The notes under the pieces are model-generated. The model did no database searches. It was not told the DNA's origin and worked only from the letters and a program-made list of their open reading frames with translations. The position numbers were made by a program, and so were the translations under genes. This document shows, in pieces, positions 16,589 through 25,427 of a stretch of DNA of 47,039 bases. Source of the stretch: Acidimicrobiaceae bacterium. GTDB lineage: Bacteria > Actinomycetota > Acidimicrobiia > Acidimicrobiales > RAAP-2. The stretch spans positions 16,881 to 63,919 of the forward strand of contig PNAH01000009.1 of the NCBI GenBank assembly GCA_003170315.1, read 5' to 3'. Position 1 is the first letter of the stretch, and each line of letters opens with the position of its first letter.

Positions 16589-18240
16589 ACCAATCGCTGC
16601 GCGACCGGGTGCTCGAATGGATCGACGGGGATCCCGACGTCGATGACCGCGAGACGCTGCAATCACTGGTGGACAATCACGACGAAGCCGAGCTCCACCG
16701 CAGATTCGACACGCCCCTGACCTTCGGCACCGCGGGACTGCGCGGACCGGAGATGGCCGGGCCGGCGGGGATGAATCGCTACACCGTGCGTCGAGCGACC
16801 CAGGGCGTGATCGCGTGGTTGAGCGAGATCGGCGTCGACTCCGCTCGCGGGGTCGTCGTCGGACGCGACGGCCGTCACGGCTCCGAGTCGTTCAACCACG
16901 AAGTGGTTTCCGTGCTCCTAGGGGCCGGCGTCAAGGTCTACGAAATGCGCCGACCGCTGCCGACACCGCTCGTCGCCTACTGCGTGAAACAGCTCGACGC
17001 CGCGGCCGGCATCATGGTGACCGCGAGCCACAACCCCCCGCAGGACAACGGCTACAAGCTGTACTCGAGCGACGGTTCTCAGGTACTTCCACCCAACGAC
17101 CAGATCGTCGAGCGCTTCGCCAACGTCGCAACAACTCCGGCATTGGGGGAGCGCACGAGTACGCACCACCGATGGATATCCCCGGACCTCCTCGATCGGT
17201 ACCGCACTCATATGACGCAGCGTTTCGCCGTCTCGAACAGCGATCTGGCGATCACCTACACACCGCTCCACGGCGTTGGCGGCGCCACCATGATGAAACT
17301 CTTCGCCCGGGCCGGTTACACCAAGGTGACGCCGGTTGCGGCGCAGTTCGAACCGGACGGGGCGTTCCCGACCTTGCCGTTCCCCAACCCCGAAGAGCCG
17401 GGCGCACTCGATCTCGCCATAGCCCGCGCTGACGAAGTCCAGTCCGATCTCGTGATCGCCAACGACCCGGACGCCGATCGTTTGGGCGCGGCCGTGCGCG
17501 ACGACGCCGGGTGGCACGTTCTTCGCGGCGACCAGATCGGCTGGCTGCTGGCCTCGGCGATGTTGCCCACCATGAAGGACTCTCGCGACGTCGTCGCCAC
17601 GACGATCGTCTCATCGACGTTGCTGCGAGCGATGGCGCGTGACGCCGGTGTGCGATTCGCGATGACACTGACCGGCTTCAAGTGGCTCGCCCGGGCGGCC
17701 GGTGACGGGGTTCTCCGACTGGGCTACGAAGAGGCCCTGGGCTTCGCCGTTGATCCCGGGGTCGCCGACAAAGACGGTCTTTCGGCGGCGCTGGCCCTGT
17801 CTCAACTCGCCGATGATCTACGCCGACACGGTCAGACGTTGATGGACCGATTGGACGAGATCGAGGAGCGATTTGGCGTCCACTCGATCCTCCAACTGTC
17901 AATGCGAGCTGAAGGCCCCACGGGATTGAGTGCGATCATCAACGCTGTGCAGTCGCTGCGCGAGCAACCACCGACGATGTTGGGTGGACTCGCGGTGAGT
18001 GCGCACTACGATCTCGCGCTCGGTTACGAGGGTCTTGGTCCCACCGACGGTGTATTGCTGCAGCTCGGTGAGTCCGGACGAGTCGTCGTTCGACCATCGG
18101 GGACCGAGCCGAAATTGAAGGCGTATATCGAGATCACGTCGCCGCCGAGCGTCGCGACGTCGCTCGCCGAACAGCGGCGTCACGGTGAATCCCTCGTGAC
18201 GGCCGTACGGGCCGATCTGGAATCGCTACTGCAACTCTGA
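16585..18240 (+). CDS. Alpha-phosphohexomutase family, probable phosphopentomutase
   Basis: A 551-residue protein of the alpha-D-phosphohexomutase superfamily with all four domains: TFGTAGLRGPEM near 46-57, the phospho-Ser loop TASHNPPQDNGYK, metal loop DPDADRLG, sugar loop GYEEALGF and phosphate loop RPSGTEPK. Members of this PGM2-like branch act on pentose phosphates. Its place after punA and in one operon with deoC indicates that it converts (deoxy)ribose-1-phosphate to the 5-phosphate, the job of DeoB elsewhere; no deoB-type gene is present. GTG 16585 overlaps the punA stop (GTGA). The 3' end overlaps the convergent add gene by 15 bp. Confidence 0.9.
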   Translation: MNQSLRDRVLEWIDGDPDVDDRETLQSLVDNHDEAELHRRFDTPLTFGTAGLRGPEMAGPAGMNRYTVRRATQGVIAWLSEIGVDSARGVVVGRDGRHGSESFNHEVVSVLLGAGVKVYEMRRPLPTPLVAYCVKQLDAAAGIMVTASHNPPQDNGYKLYSSDGSQVLPPNDQIVERFANVATTPALGERTSTHHRWISPDLLDRYRTHMTQRFAVSNSDLAITYTPLHGVGGATMMKLFARAGYTKVTPVAAQFEPDGAFPTLPFPNPEEPGALDLAIARADEVQSDLVIANDPDADRLGAAVRDDAGWHVLRGDQIGWLLASAMLPTMKDSRDVVATTIVSSTLLRAMARDAGVRFAMTLTGFKWLARAAGDGVLRLGYEEALGFAVDPGVADKDGLSAALALSQLADDLRRHGQTLMDRLDEIEERFGVHSILQLSMRAEGPTGLSAIINAVQSLREQPPTMLGGLAVSAHYDLALGYEGLGPTDGVLLQLGESGRVVVRPSGTEPKLKAYIEITSPPSVATSLAEQRRHGESLVTAVRADLESLLQL

Positions 18241-19320
18241 TCGCAACGCGGCGTACCCAGGCTTGATCACGGTGTTGATCATCGCGAGACGCCGGTCGAA
18301 CGGGTAGAAAGAACTCTTCGCGGCGTTCAGGGTCAGCCACTCCATGTCGGCGAGGGTCCAACCGAAGGTCTCGGCGCACGTCTCGAACTCACTACTCATC
18401 GAGATTCCGCTCATGAGGCGATTGTCGGTATTGAGCGTGACGCGAAAGCGAAGTTGGCGAAGTAGCTCGATCGGGTGCGTGGCGATGGAGCTGGCGGCGC
18501 CGGTATGCACGTTCGAGGTGGGGCAGACCTCGAGTGGGATTCGTCGGTCGCGCACGAAGTTCGCCAATCGCCCGAGGTGATAGTCGCCGTCCTTTTCGAT
18601 GATGTCGTCAGCGATGCGCACGCCGTGTCCGAGCCGCTCGGCGTTGCAGAACTGCACGGCCTCCCAGATCGATGGCAGGCCGAAAGCCTCGCCGGCGTGA
18701 ATCGTCATGTGAAAGTCTTCGCGCTGCACGAGATGAAAGGCGCGCAGGTGATGCGTCGGGGGGAAGCCGTCTTCGGGACCGGCGATGTCGAATCCGCAGA
18801 CACCGCGGTCGCGGAACTCGACCGCCAACTCCGCGATCGTCTCACTGAGATTCGCCTGACGCATCGCCGAGAGAATCGCGCGCACGACGATTGCGTGACC
18901 TTCGAGCTCGGCGTCGTGCATACCGCGGGCGAATCCCTCCAACACGGCTTGGACCACCTCGTGCAACGTCAGACCATTCTCCAGGTGCAGTTCGGGAGCG
19001 AATCGAATCTCGGCGTAGACGACGCCATCACGGGCGAGGTCGAGCGACGCTTCGAACGCGACGCGCTCCAGGTGTTCCTTGGTCTGCATCACGGCCGTGG
19101 TGTGCGCGAAACCTTCGAGGTAGCGCACGAGGTCACTGCCCGGTGTGTCGGCGATGAACCAATGACGCAAATCGTCGGCGTCGTTGGTCGGCAGCCCGGT
19201 GTAGTGCGTCTCGTGAGCGAGTTCGAGCACCGTGGTCGGGCGAAGGCCGCCGTCCAGATGATCGTGCAACAAAACCTTCGGTGCTCGTTGAATCACGTCA
19301 CGCGTAAGAGCAACTGCCAT
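18226..19320 (-). CDS. add: Adenosine deaminase
   Basis: Deaminates (deoxy)adenosine to (deoxy)inosine, making it a substrate for the purine phosphorylase encoded opposite. The 364-residue product has the zinc and catalytic residues: His19/His21 in HDHLDGG, His208 and Glu211 in TIHAGE, His232 in LGHG, and Asp299 in NTDN. CPTSNVHTGA precedes the last motif. A TANNNT box (TAACCT) sits six bases before the ATG within the 29-bp gap after deoA, so it may have its own leaderless transcript besides read-through from cdd-deoA. Confidence 0.96.
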   Translation of the reverse strand: MAVALTRDVIQRAPKVLLHDHLDGGLRPTTVLELAHETHYTGLPTNDADDLRHWFIADTPGSDLVRYLEGFAHTTAVMQTKEHLERVAFEASLDLARDGVVYAEIRFAPELHLENGLTLHEVVQAVLEGFARGMHDAELEGHAIVVRAILSAMRQANLSETIAELAVEFRDRGVCGFDIAGPEDGFPPTHHLRAFHLVQREDFHMTIHAGEAFGLPSIWEAVQFCNAERLGHGVRIADDIIEKDGDYHLGRLANFVRDRRIPLEVCPTSNVHTGAASSIATHPIELLRQLRFRVTLNTDNRLMSGISMSSEFETCAETFGWTLADMEWLTLNAAKSSFYPFDRRLAMINTVIKPGYAALRSELQ

Positions 19321-19326
19321 GGAACG

Positions 19327-19332
19327 AGGTTA
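19327..19332 (-). promoter_or_regulatory. -10 box of leaderless add promoter
   Basis: On the minus strand TAACCT is followed by six bases and the add ATG at 19320. It lies in the short gap after the deoA stop. Confidence 0.5.
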
Positions 19333-19349
19333 GTCAACAGGCCTGTGGA

Positions 19350-20630
19350 CTAGTTGGTGATACGTTCCAGCAGCAACGGTTTGGCGTTCACGTTGCGTTC
19401 ACCTATGACGACGGCGTCGGCGATGGCGTCGCGCCCCTGTTGGAGATGCGTCTGGTCGTCGGCGTGGAGTTCGAACAGCGGTTGGCCCTTGCTGATCGCC
19501 TCGCCTTCACGGACCAGACACACGACGCCGGCCGCGGCGCTCACGGGATCCTCCTTACGAGCCCGCCCGGCACCGAGTCGCCACGCCGCGATACCGACCG
19601 CGAGGGCGTCGATGGATTGAACCACTCCGTCGTCGGCGCTCACGACTACGTCGTGTCGCGCCGCGACCGGGAGTGTCGCGTCGGGGTCGCCGCCCTGCGC
19701 GCGGATCATGCGTTGATAGACCTCGTACCCCGATCCGTCGTCCAGTTTCGATTCGGGATCGACGTCGAGGCCCACGAGTTCGACCATGATTCGCGCCAGG
19801 GCGAGCGTCAACTCTCGAACGTCACTGGGTCCGTGTCCTCGTAGAACGTCAACCGACTCGTTCACTTCGAGGGCGTTGCCGACGGCCCTTCCCAGCGGTG
19901 CGTTCATCGAGGTGAGTTGCGCGATGGTCGCGACGCCGTGGTCGGTGCCCAACCGCACCATCGTGGTCGCGAGTTCGCGGGCCCGCTCGACACTCTTTAT
20001 GAAGGCGCCCCGACCGACCTTTACGTCGAGCACCAGGGCCTGCGTGCCCTCGGCGATCTTCTTGGACATGATCGACGACGAGATCAAAGGGATCGACGCG
20101 ACGGTCGCGGTTACGTCACGCAGGGAGTACAGCTTTCGATCGACCGGGGCCAGTCCTTGGCCCGCGGCACAGATGACCGCGCCCACCGAATCGAGTTGTT
20201 CGCGGATTTCGTCGTTGGAGAGAACGGCGCGCCACCCCGGGATCGACTCGAGCTTGTCCAGGGTTCCCCCGGTGTGTCCGAGACCGCGACCGGAGAGCTG
20301 GGGAACCGCGGCGCCGCACGCCGCCACGAGCGGTGCGAGGACGAGTGAGATCTTGTCACCGACCCCACCGGTCGAATGCTTATCGACGGTCGGTCGAGAC
20401 AGCCCACCTAAATCGAGTCGCTCGCCGGACTCAATCATCCGGTCGGTCCACGTATTCAACTCTCGGTCACTGAGTCCGTTGAAGAAGATCGCCATCAACA
20501 GTGCCGACATCTGTTCTTCGGCCACTTCACCACGCTCGTAAGCGTCGAGCATCCAAGTGATGGCGTCGTCGCTGAGAACGCCGTCATCACGTTTGGTGGT
20601 GATGACGTCAACCGCGGAGAAGTAGCTCAC
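19350..20630 (-). CDS. deoA: Pyrimidine-nucleoside (thymidine) phosphorylase
   Basis: Phosphorolyses thymidine or uridine to base and pentose-1-phosphate. The 426-residue product is of normal length. The family signature lies at about 78-112 with the phosphate-binding KHSTGGVGDK at 84-93, followed by SGRGLGHTGGTLDKLES and the Lys-Ile-rich MSKKIAEGTQALVLDVKVG. Whether it prefers thymidine or takes uridine too cannot be told. The start is GTG 20630 in a GTGA overlap with the cdd stop; GGAG in the end of cdd serves as ribosome-binding site, so the two are translationally coupled. Confidence 0.95.
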   Translation of the reverse strand: MSYFSAVDVITTKRDDGVLSDDAITWMLDAYERGEVAEEQMSALLMAIFFNGLSDRELNTWTDRMIESGERLDLGGLSRPTVDKHSTGGVGDKISLVLAPLVAACGAAVPQLSGRGLGHTGGTLDKLESIPGWRAVLSNDEIREQLDSVGAVICAAGQGLAPVDRKLYSLRDVTATVASIPLISSSIMSKKIAEGTQALVLDVKVGRGAFIKSVERARELATTMVRLGTDHGVATIAQLTSMNAPLGRAVGNALEVNESVDVLRGHGPSDVRELTLALARIMVELVGLDVDPESKLDDGSGYEVYQRMIRAQGGDPDATLPVAARHDVVVSADDGVVQSIDALAVGIAAWRLGAGRARKEDPVSAAAGVVCLVREGEAISKGQPLFELHADDQTHLQQGRDAIADAVVIGERNVNAKPLLLERITN

Positions 20631-21046
20631 TCACTTCTCCGCAAACCGAGGTCATCCGGACCGAACGCCCCGGGCAAGAGTTCGCGAAGAAGTGCGGGTT
20701 CGACGCCGTCGCCGGCGTCGACGAGCAGATCGTCACCGCCGTGCTCGAAGAGCAGTTGGCGACATCGACCGCACGGGGCCATGGGCTCTCCGTCGCCCGC
20801 GACGATCGACACCGCGAGGAGACGACCTCCGCCGAGGCGCGCCAGGTCACTCACCAGCGAACACTCGGCGCACAGCGTCAGGCCGTAACTCGCGTTTTCG
20901 ACGTTGGCCCCCACGACGAAGCGTCCGTCAACCGTGATGGCGCAGGCGCCGACCAGGACGTGTGAGTACGGTGCGTACGACGTCGTGGTGGCGTGTCGGG
21001 CCTGTTCACGCAGTTCATTCCATGGGATTTCTGTCGGCGAACTCAC
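20627..21046 (-). CDS. cdd: Cytidine deaminase
   Basis: Deaminates cytidine and deoxycytidine to uridine forms for deoA. The 139-residue product is the compact tetrameric type with three zinc Cys: Cys59 and Glu61 in CAEC, and Cys92/Cys95 in PCGRC. YAPYSHVLVGA at about 24-34 and GANVENASYG are typical. A longer frame continues upstream to 21343, but it is antisense to psuG and shows no CDA similarity. GTG 21046 has TACTGT six bases upstream and fits the family N-terminus. First gene of cdd-deoA-add. Confidence 0.95.
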   Translation of the reverse strand: MSSPTEIPWNELREQARHATTTSYAPYSHVLVGACAITVDGRFVVGANVENASYGLTLCAECSLVSDLARLGGGRLLAVSIVAGDGEPMAPCGRCRQLLFEHGGDDLLVDAGDGVEPALLRELLPGAFGPDDLGLRRSE

Positions 21047-21052
21047 CGTCAA

Positions 21053-21062
21053 ACAGTACACT
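21053..21062. promoter_or_regulatory. Overlapping divergent -10 boxes, cdd and psuG
   Basis: The minus-strand -10 for cdd (TACTGT, 21058-21053) and the plus-strand -10 for psuG (TACACT, 21057-21062) share two base pairs. The cdd box is six bases from its GTG (leaderless); the psuG box is nine bases from its GTG (leader of about 3 nt). Polymerase could bind only one at a time. Confidence 0.55.
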
Positions 21063-21071
21063 TCGCCTGAA

Positions 21072-22001
21072 GTGACTAACTTTCGAAATTCCTCGGTCGA
21101 GATCAACGACGAAGTCGCCAACGCACTCGAAAAGGGCCGCAACGTGGTGGCCCTCGAGACGACGATTATCGTGCACGGACTGCCGGCTCCGGCGAATCTG
21201 GAAGTCGCCGAAGAGTGCGAGGCCGCGGTGCACGAGGCGGGATCGGTACCGGCGACGATTGGAGTTCTCGATGGTCGGGTGGTTGTTGGTCTCAGCGCCG
21301 CGCAACTACGTCTGTTGACCGACCCCGATCGACACGCGGCCAAGCTGTCGGCGCGTGATCTCGGCCTGGCACTCGCGAATCACGGGGACGGCGCGACCAC
21401 CGTCGCGGGAACGATCAGCATTGCCAGCCGCGTGGGCATCGAAGTGATGGCGACCGGCGGACTCGGTGGAGTCCATCGTGACGTTCGCGACAGCTTCGAC
21501 GAGTCGGCGGACCTCACCGCGTTGTCACGCAATCAAGTGCTCGTCGTCGCTTCCGGCGTGAAGTCGATTCTCGATATTGGGGCAACACTCGAGCGCCTCG
21601 ACACGTTGGGCGTCCCGGTGGCCGGTTATCGAACTGACCGGTTCCCTGGCTTTTACCAGAGCGAAAGTGGATTCTCCCTGGACTGGTCGCTCGCCAACGA
21701 GACCGAAGCCGCTCTGGCGTTTCTCGCACACCGCGAACTGTCGTCGACGGGTTTTCTCGTCGCCAATCCGATCAACCAAGAAAGTGAACTCTCAGTGGAG
21801 TTGCACGACCGTGCGCTCTCCAGCGCCCTCGAACGAGCTCGCGCGCTCGGCGTGAGCGGCAAAGAGGTGACCCCGGTGCTGCTCGCAGAGTTCGCTCGTT
21901 ACACCGCCGGCGCCAGCGTCGCGGTGAATCGAGAGTTGGTGGTGGCGAACGCAAGTCTGGCCGGAAGGATCAGCGCGGCGATCGCCAAGGAGCGGGTGTG
22001 A
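21072..22001 (+). CDS. psuG: Pseudouridine-5'-phosphate glycosidase
   Basis: PsuG reversibly cleaves the C-C bond of pseudouridine-5'-phosphate to uracil and ribose-5-phosphate. The 309-residue length matches the family. Diagnostic segments are VALETTIIVHGLPAP near residues 24-38, ATTVAGTISIASRVGI, VMATGGLGGVHRD, FPGFYQSESGF and ANPINQESEL. Start at GTG 21072 with TACACT just upstream. It overlaps psuK by GTGA. In the cluster it extends nucleoside salvage to the modified nucleoside released from degraded tRNA and rRNA. Confidence 0.95.
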   Translation: MTNFRNSSVEINDEVANALEKGRNVVALETTIIVHGLPAPANLEVAEECEAAVHEAGSVPATIGVLDGRVVVGLSAAQLRLLTDPDRHAAKLSARDLGLALANHGDGATTVAGTISIASRVGIEVMATGGLGGVHRDVRDSFDESADLTALSRNQVLVVASGVKSILDIGATLERLDTLGVPVAGYRTDRFPGFYQSESGFSLDWSLANETEAALAFLAHRELSSTGFLVANPINQESELSVELHDRALSSALERARALGVSGKEVTPVLLAEFARYTAGASVAVNRELVVANASLAGRISAAIAKERV

Positions 22002-22879
22002 TCGCTCGCGACGTCGTCGTCGTCGGCGACGTGATGCTCGACGTAGTGGTGAAGCCGTCAAATGACATAGCGCCATCCAGCGACACGCCGTCACGGGTGC
22101 GACTCAGTCGCGGGGGTGCCGCGGCGAATTTTGCCGAAGCACTCGCACGAGCGGGACATCATGTGACCTACGTCGGTGCGTGCGGTGCAGACCTCGCGGC
22201 AAAACTCTTCGAGGACACACTTCGCGGCGCGGGAATCGACGTGGCGCTCGAACGCGTCGACGTCTCAACGGGGGTTGTGGTCGCCGTAGTGGATGGCGTC
22301 GGACAGCGCGCCATGTTGACCGATCGCGGAGCGAACTCGATGCTCGGACTCGAGCACGTTCTTCGTCGATTTGAACAGCCCTTCGACCACCTCCACGTGT
22401 CGGGCTATACCTTGCTCGATCCGATAACGACCGACGTTGGTCGCGCCGCTCTCGCTCGCGCCATCGAACTCGGACGCTCGACGTCCGTCGACGTGTGCTC
22501 GGTCGCTCCTCTCATCGAAATGACGCCCCGAGCGTTCATGGAAGCGACCCGGGGTGCGCGATTTCTTTTCGCCAACGAAGAAGAGGCCCTGACCCTGAGC
22601 GCGCGTGGTGACGTCACCGCGGCGATCGATCAATTGGCGCAATACTTCAGCGAGGTCGTCATTACGCGAGGTGAACACGGCGCTCGAGCCCGAAGCGAGG
22701 GCGTCGACCACAACGTGACCTCCACGAGCGACGTGGTCGTTGACACGACGGGCGCCGGTGACGCCGCCACGGGGGCGTATTTGGGTGCTCGCCTCGATGG
22801 CGAGGCCCCCCTCGACGCGCTAACGCTGGCCATGACGGCGTCGGCGCGCGTCGTCGGTGGCTTGGGAGCCCTCGGTTAA
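21998..22879 (+). CDS. psuK: PfkB-family sugar kinase, probable pseudouridine kinase
   Basis: A 293-residue ribokinase-fold protein. Marks are GDVMLDVVV at the N-terminus, the glycine pair in RGGAAANFAEALARAG at about 36-50, and the C-terminal DTTGAGDAATGAYLGARL, whose GAGD forms the anion hole with the catalytic Asp. Pairing with psuG by a GTGA overlap suggests it makes pseudouridine-5'-phosphate, the PsuG substrate; other pfkB substrates are possible. Its stop overlaps the convergent permease stop by four bases. Confidence 0.87.
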   Translation: MIARDVVVVGDVMLDVVVKPSNDIAPSSDTPSRVRLSRGGAAANFAEALARAGHHVTYVGACGADLAAKLFEDTLRGAGIDVALERVDVSTGVVVAVVDGVGQRAMLTDRGANSMLGLEHVLRRFEQPFDHLHVSGYTLLDPITTDVGRAALARAIELGRSTSVDVCSVAPLIEMTPRAFMEATRGARFLFANEEEALTLSARGDVTAAIDQLAQYFSEVVITRGEHGARARSEGVDHNVTSTSDVVVDTTGAGDAATGAYLGARLDGEAPLDALTLAMTASARVVGGLGALG

Positions 22880-24174
22880 TCGCGGATATAGGGCTGGCCG
22901 TCGGCGGCCGGGGCTCGCACTCGGCCGATGAGACCGGCCACAACGGCGATGGTGATGAGATACGGGAACGTCTGCAAGATGTAGATCGACACCGGAAACT
23001 GGTACGTGACGAGGTCGTACGAGAGGTACACCGAAAGGCCGAAGATCACCGAAGCGACGACGGCGCCCGAGGGACGCCAGCGGCCGAAGATGAGGGCCGC
23101 CAACGCGATGTAGCCGAGGCCCGAGGTGTAGCCGACCTGGAACTGTCCCTGGGTCGCCATGAAACCGACGCCGCCCAGCCCGGCAATCGCGCCTCCGAGG
23201 ACGACGTTGATGTAGCGCACCCGAACGACGCTGATGCCGACCGTCGCCGCGGCGCGCGGATGTTCACCAACCGCGCGCACGTGTAATCCGTAGCGGGTTT
23301 TGAACAAAGCGAAGCTCACGAGCGCTACGAGAATGATCATGACGTAGAAGAATCCGGACTGATTAAAGAAGACCGGTCCGAGGATAGGGATCTTCGAGAG
23401 CAGTGGAATCGGCAAGTTCGGCGCGATGTTGCCGGTGTTGAAGTTGGGGAAGGGCGTGAAGATCTCGAGGTTCAGATACGACGAGAGGCTGCCGAGCATG
23501 GTGACCAACACTATGCCGACGATGATCTGATCCGATTGATAGCGCAGCGAGAAGAAGGCTAAGAGGAGGCCGATGAGGCCGCCGATGACGAGTCCCCCGA
23601 TCGCCGCATAGAAGAAATTGTTCGTCGTCGAGGCGATCATGCTCCCCAAAAACGCGCCGCCGATGAACTGACCCTCGATGGCAATATTGACGACGCCGGA
23701 TCGTTCGCACATCACGCCCGACAGCGAACCAAAGACGAGCACCATGACGGTGGCGGAACTGCCGACGAGGATGGACGTCAGGTTCACCGACGAGATGACC
23801 GAGGGTCCGGGACTGCGCGCGGCCCAGAACAACAGCGCCAACAAGAAGAGAATCGCCACAATCCCAAAACGGAGCATGACGGCGCGGCGGGGGCGACGAA
23901 TGAACACTTCGGCGCCGAGAGCGATCATGAGCAGTCCAAGTACGATGTCGGTCCAACGCACCGGCATGGTGAGTGAGCCCAATTTGATAGGCGCGTTGGC
24001 GAGATTGATGGGGTCAAACGTCAGCGACGATTTCGCCTTCGAAACACTGCCGAATCCGAAGATGAATACGGTAAAGAGACCGACGAGCGCCATGATTACG
24101 GCAATGACGCGCGTACGGCGGTTCTTGACCTGTGGCGTGTTCGGCGTCGTCTCGGGGGCGTCGAGGAGGCTCAC
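22876..24174 (-). CDS. Nucleoside ABC transporter permease 2 (NupQ/YufQ-like)
   Basis: Integral membrane subunit of 432 residues from the BPD_transp_2 family. About ten hydrophobic segments include the conserved core SGVVNIAIEGQFIGGAF and, near the end, VRYINVVLGGAIAGLGGVGFM. A cytoplasmic N-terminal tail of about 25 polar residues precedes the first helix. GTG 24174 overlaps the upstream permease stop by GTGA; ATG 24183 is an alternative adding three residues. It is the last gene of bmpA-ATPase-permease-permease, the layout of BMP-type nucleoside importers. Confidence 0.92.
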   Translation of the reverse strand: MSLLDAPETTPNTPQVKNRRTRVIAVIMALVGLFTVFIFGFGSVSKAKSSLTFDPINLANAPIKLGSLTMPVRWTDIVLGLLMIALGAEVFIRRPRRAVMLRFGIVAILFLLALLFWAARSPGPSVISSVNLTSILVGSSATVMVLVFGSLSGVMCERSGVVNIAIEGQFIGGAFLGSMIASTTNNFFYAAIGGLVIGGLIGLLLAFFSLRYQSDQIIVGIVLVTMLGSLSSYLNLEIFTPFPNFNTGNIAPNLPIPLLSKIPILGPVFFNQSGFFYVMIILVALVSFALFKTRYGLHVRAVGEHPRAAATVGISVVRVRYINVVLGGAIAGLGGVGFMATQGQFQVGYTSGLGYIALAALIFGRWRPSGAVVASVIFGLSVYLSYDLVTYQFPVSIYILQTFPYLITIAVVAGLIGRVRAPAADGQPYIRD

Positions 24175-25427
24175 GATCCCCATCCCGTCGTCGCGAGTTG
24201 CAGGGAATTGGTCGTCACGTGGCGAAGTTTGAAAATCTCTTTCACCAGGACCGGCGTTGCCACGAAGAGTACGATCGCCGACTGGATAACGGTCGCTAAG
24301 TCCAGCGGAATGCCTGTCAAGGACTGCATGTTGCGACCGCCCACCCCGAGGGCGGCGAAGAGGAGGGCGGCCCACACGATGCCCATGGGACGGTTTCGTC
24401 CGAGGAGCGCCACGGTAATCGCGGTGAAGCCGATACCGGCGCTGCCGATCAAGAAGCCACCGTCGATGTAGTGCGTCGTGCTCGCCACTTGGACGACGCC
24501 CGCGAGTCCGGCGAGACCACCCGAAATTAGGAAGGCCAACACGATGACCCGCTTCGCGTTGATGCCCGACGCGCGCGCCGCCGACGGGTTGGCGCCGGTG
24601 ATCCGGAAGTCGAAGCCGAGCGACGAACGATCGAGCAGCCACCACGCGAAGACCACCACGATCGCCGCCACGAATATTCCGTAACTAATGCGCAGCCCCG
24701 ACGTGGTGCCAAAGAGCGGCGCGAGGATCGCCGAAGGATCCAGCGTGCGCCCGATGTCGTTCGCCTGACCCGGTTGCTGGAACGGCGTCGAAAGCACCAT
24801 GAACAGGAGGACGGAGTACGTCACGTAGTTGAACATCAGCGTCACGATTACTTCGTGAGCGCCGGTGTACGCCTTCAACAGTCCCGGCACCGCGCCCACG
24901 AGCATGCCCCCGGCGATGCCCATCAGCAGCGTGAGCGGGAGATGGATGATCGTGGGCATGTGCAGCATGGAGCCGAAGGCCGTCCCGGCGATGCCGCCAA
25001 TCACTGCTTGGCCGTTCGCGCCGATATTGAAAAGGCCCGTCTGAAAGGCGATGCCCACTCCAATACTGACGATGATGAGCGGCGTCGCGTAGGTCAGTGT
25101 TTCCGAGAGGGGCGTCAGCGTGTTGGGCCAACCCTTACCAGTGGTGAGCGAGTGCCAGAAACCTTGAGGGTCCACCACCGAGCCCGTGAACATGTCGCGA
25201 TACGCGGCGCCGACGTTGTTGAACGTGATATTGAGTGCGTGGGGCAGACCGTCCCAACCGTGGAAGATTCCCCGCCACGCGTCGAGCACCGCGGGCGTCG
25301 TCGTGGCGATGATGACGACACCGACGACGAGGCCGAGGATGAACGCGTAAGCGGTGACGACGGTCGGGCTGCTCGAAGTGAAGCGCGACCACCAGGCGTG
25401 ACGTGGGCTGACGTCGTGGTCAGACAT
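24171..25427 (-). CDS. Nucleoside ABC transporter permease 1 (NupP/YufP-like)
   Basis: The 418-residue partner permease of the same family. After a cytoplasmic N-terminus and a first helix (VVTAYAFILGLVVGVVII), a large periplasmic loop of about 60 residues with WRGIFHGWDGLPHALN precedes the core segment FNIGANGQAVIGGIAGTAFG. GAHEVIVTLMFNYV is the coupling-loop region typical of this family, and SGGLAGLAGVVQV lies near the end. It overlaps the ATPase gene by 8 bp and the next permease by 4 bp. Confidence 0.93.
   Translation of the reverse strand: MSDHDVSPRHAWWSRFTSSSPTVVTAYAFILGLVVGVVIIATTTPAVLDAWRGIFHGWDGLPHALNITFNNVGAAYRDMFTGSVVDPQGFWHSLTTGKGWPNTLTPLSETLTYATPLIIVSIGVGIAFQTGLFNIGANGQAVIGGIAGTAFGSMLHMPTIIHLPLTLLMGIAGGMLVGAVPGLLKAYTGAHEVIVTLMFNYVTYSVLLFMVLSTPFQQPGQANDIGRTLDPSAILAPLFGTTSGLRISYGIFVAAIVVVFAWWLLDRSSLGFDFRITGANPSAARASGINAKRVIVLAFLISGGLAGLAGVVQVASTTHYIDGGFLIGSAGIGFTAITVALLGRNRPMGIVWAALLFAALGVGGRNMQSLTGIPLDLATVIQSAIVLFVATPVLVKEIFKLRHVTTNSLQLATTGWGS

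Noticed and set aside
18475..19353. Plus-strand 292-codon frame
   Set aside because: Antisense to adenosine deaminase, which is complete.
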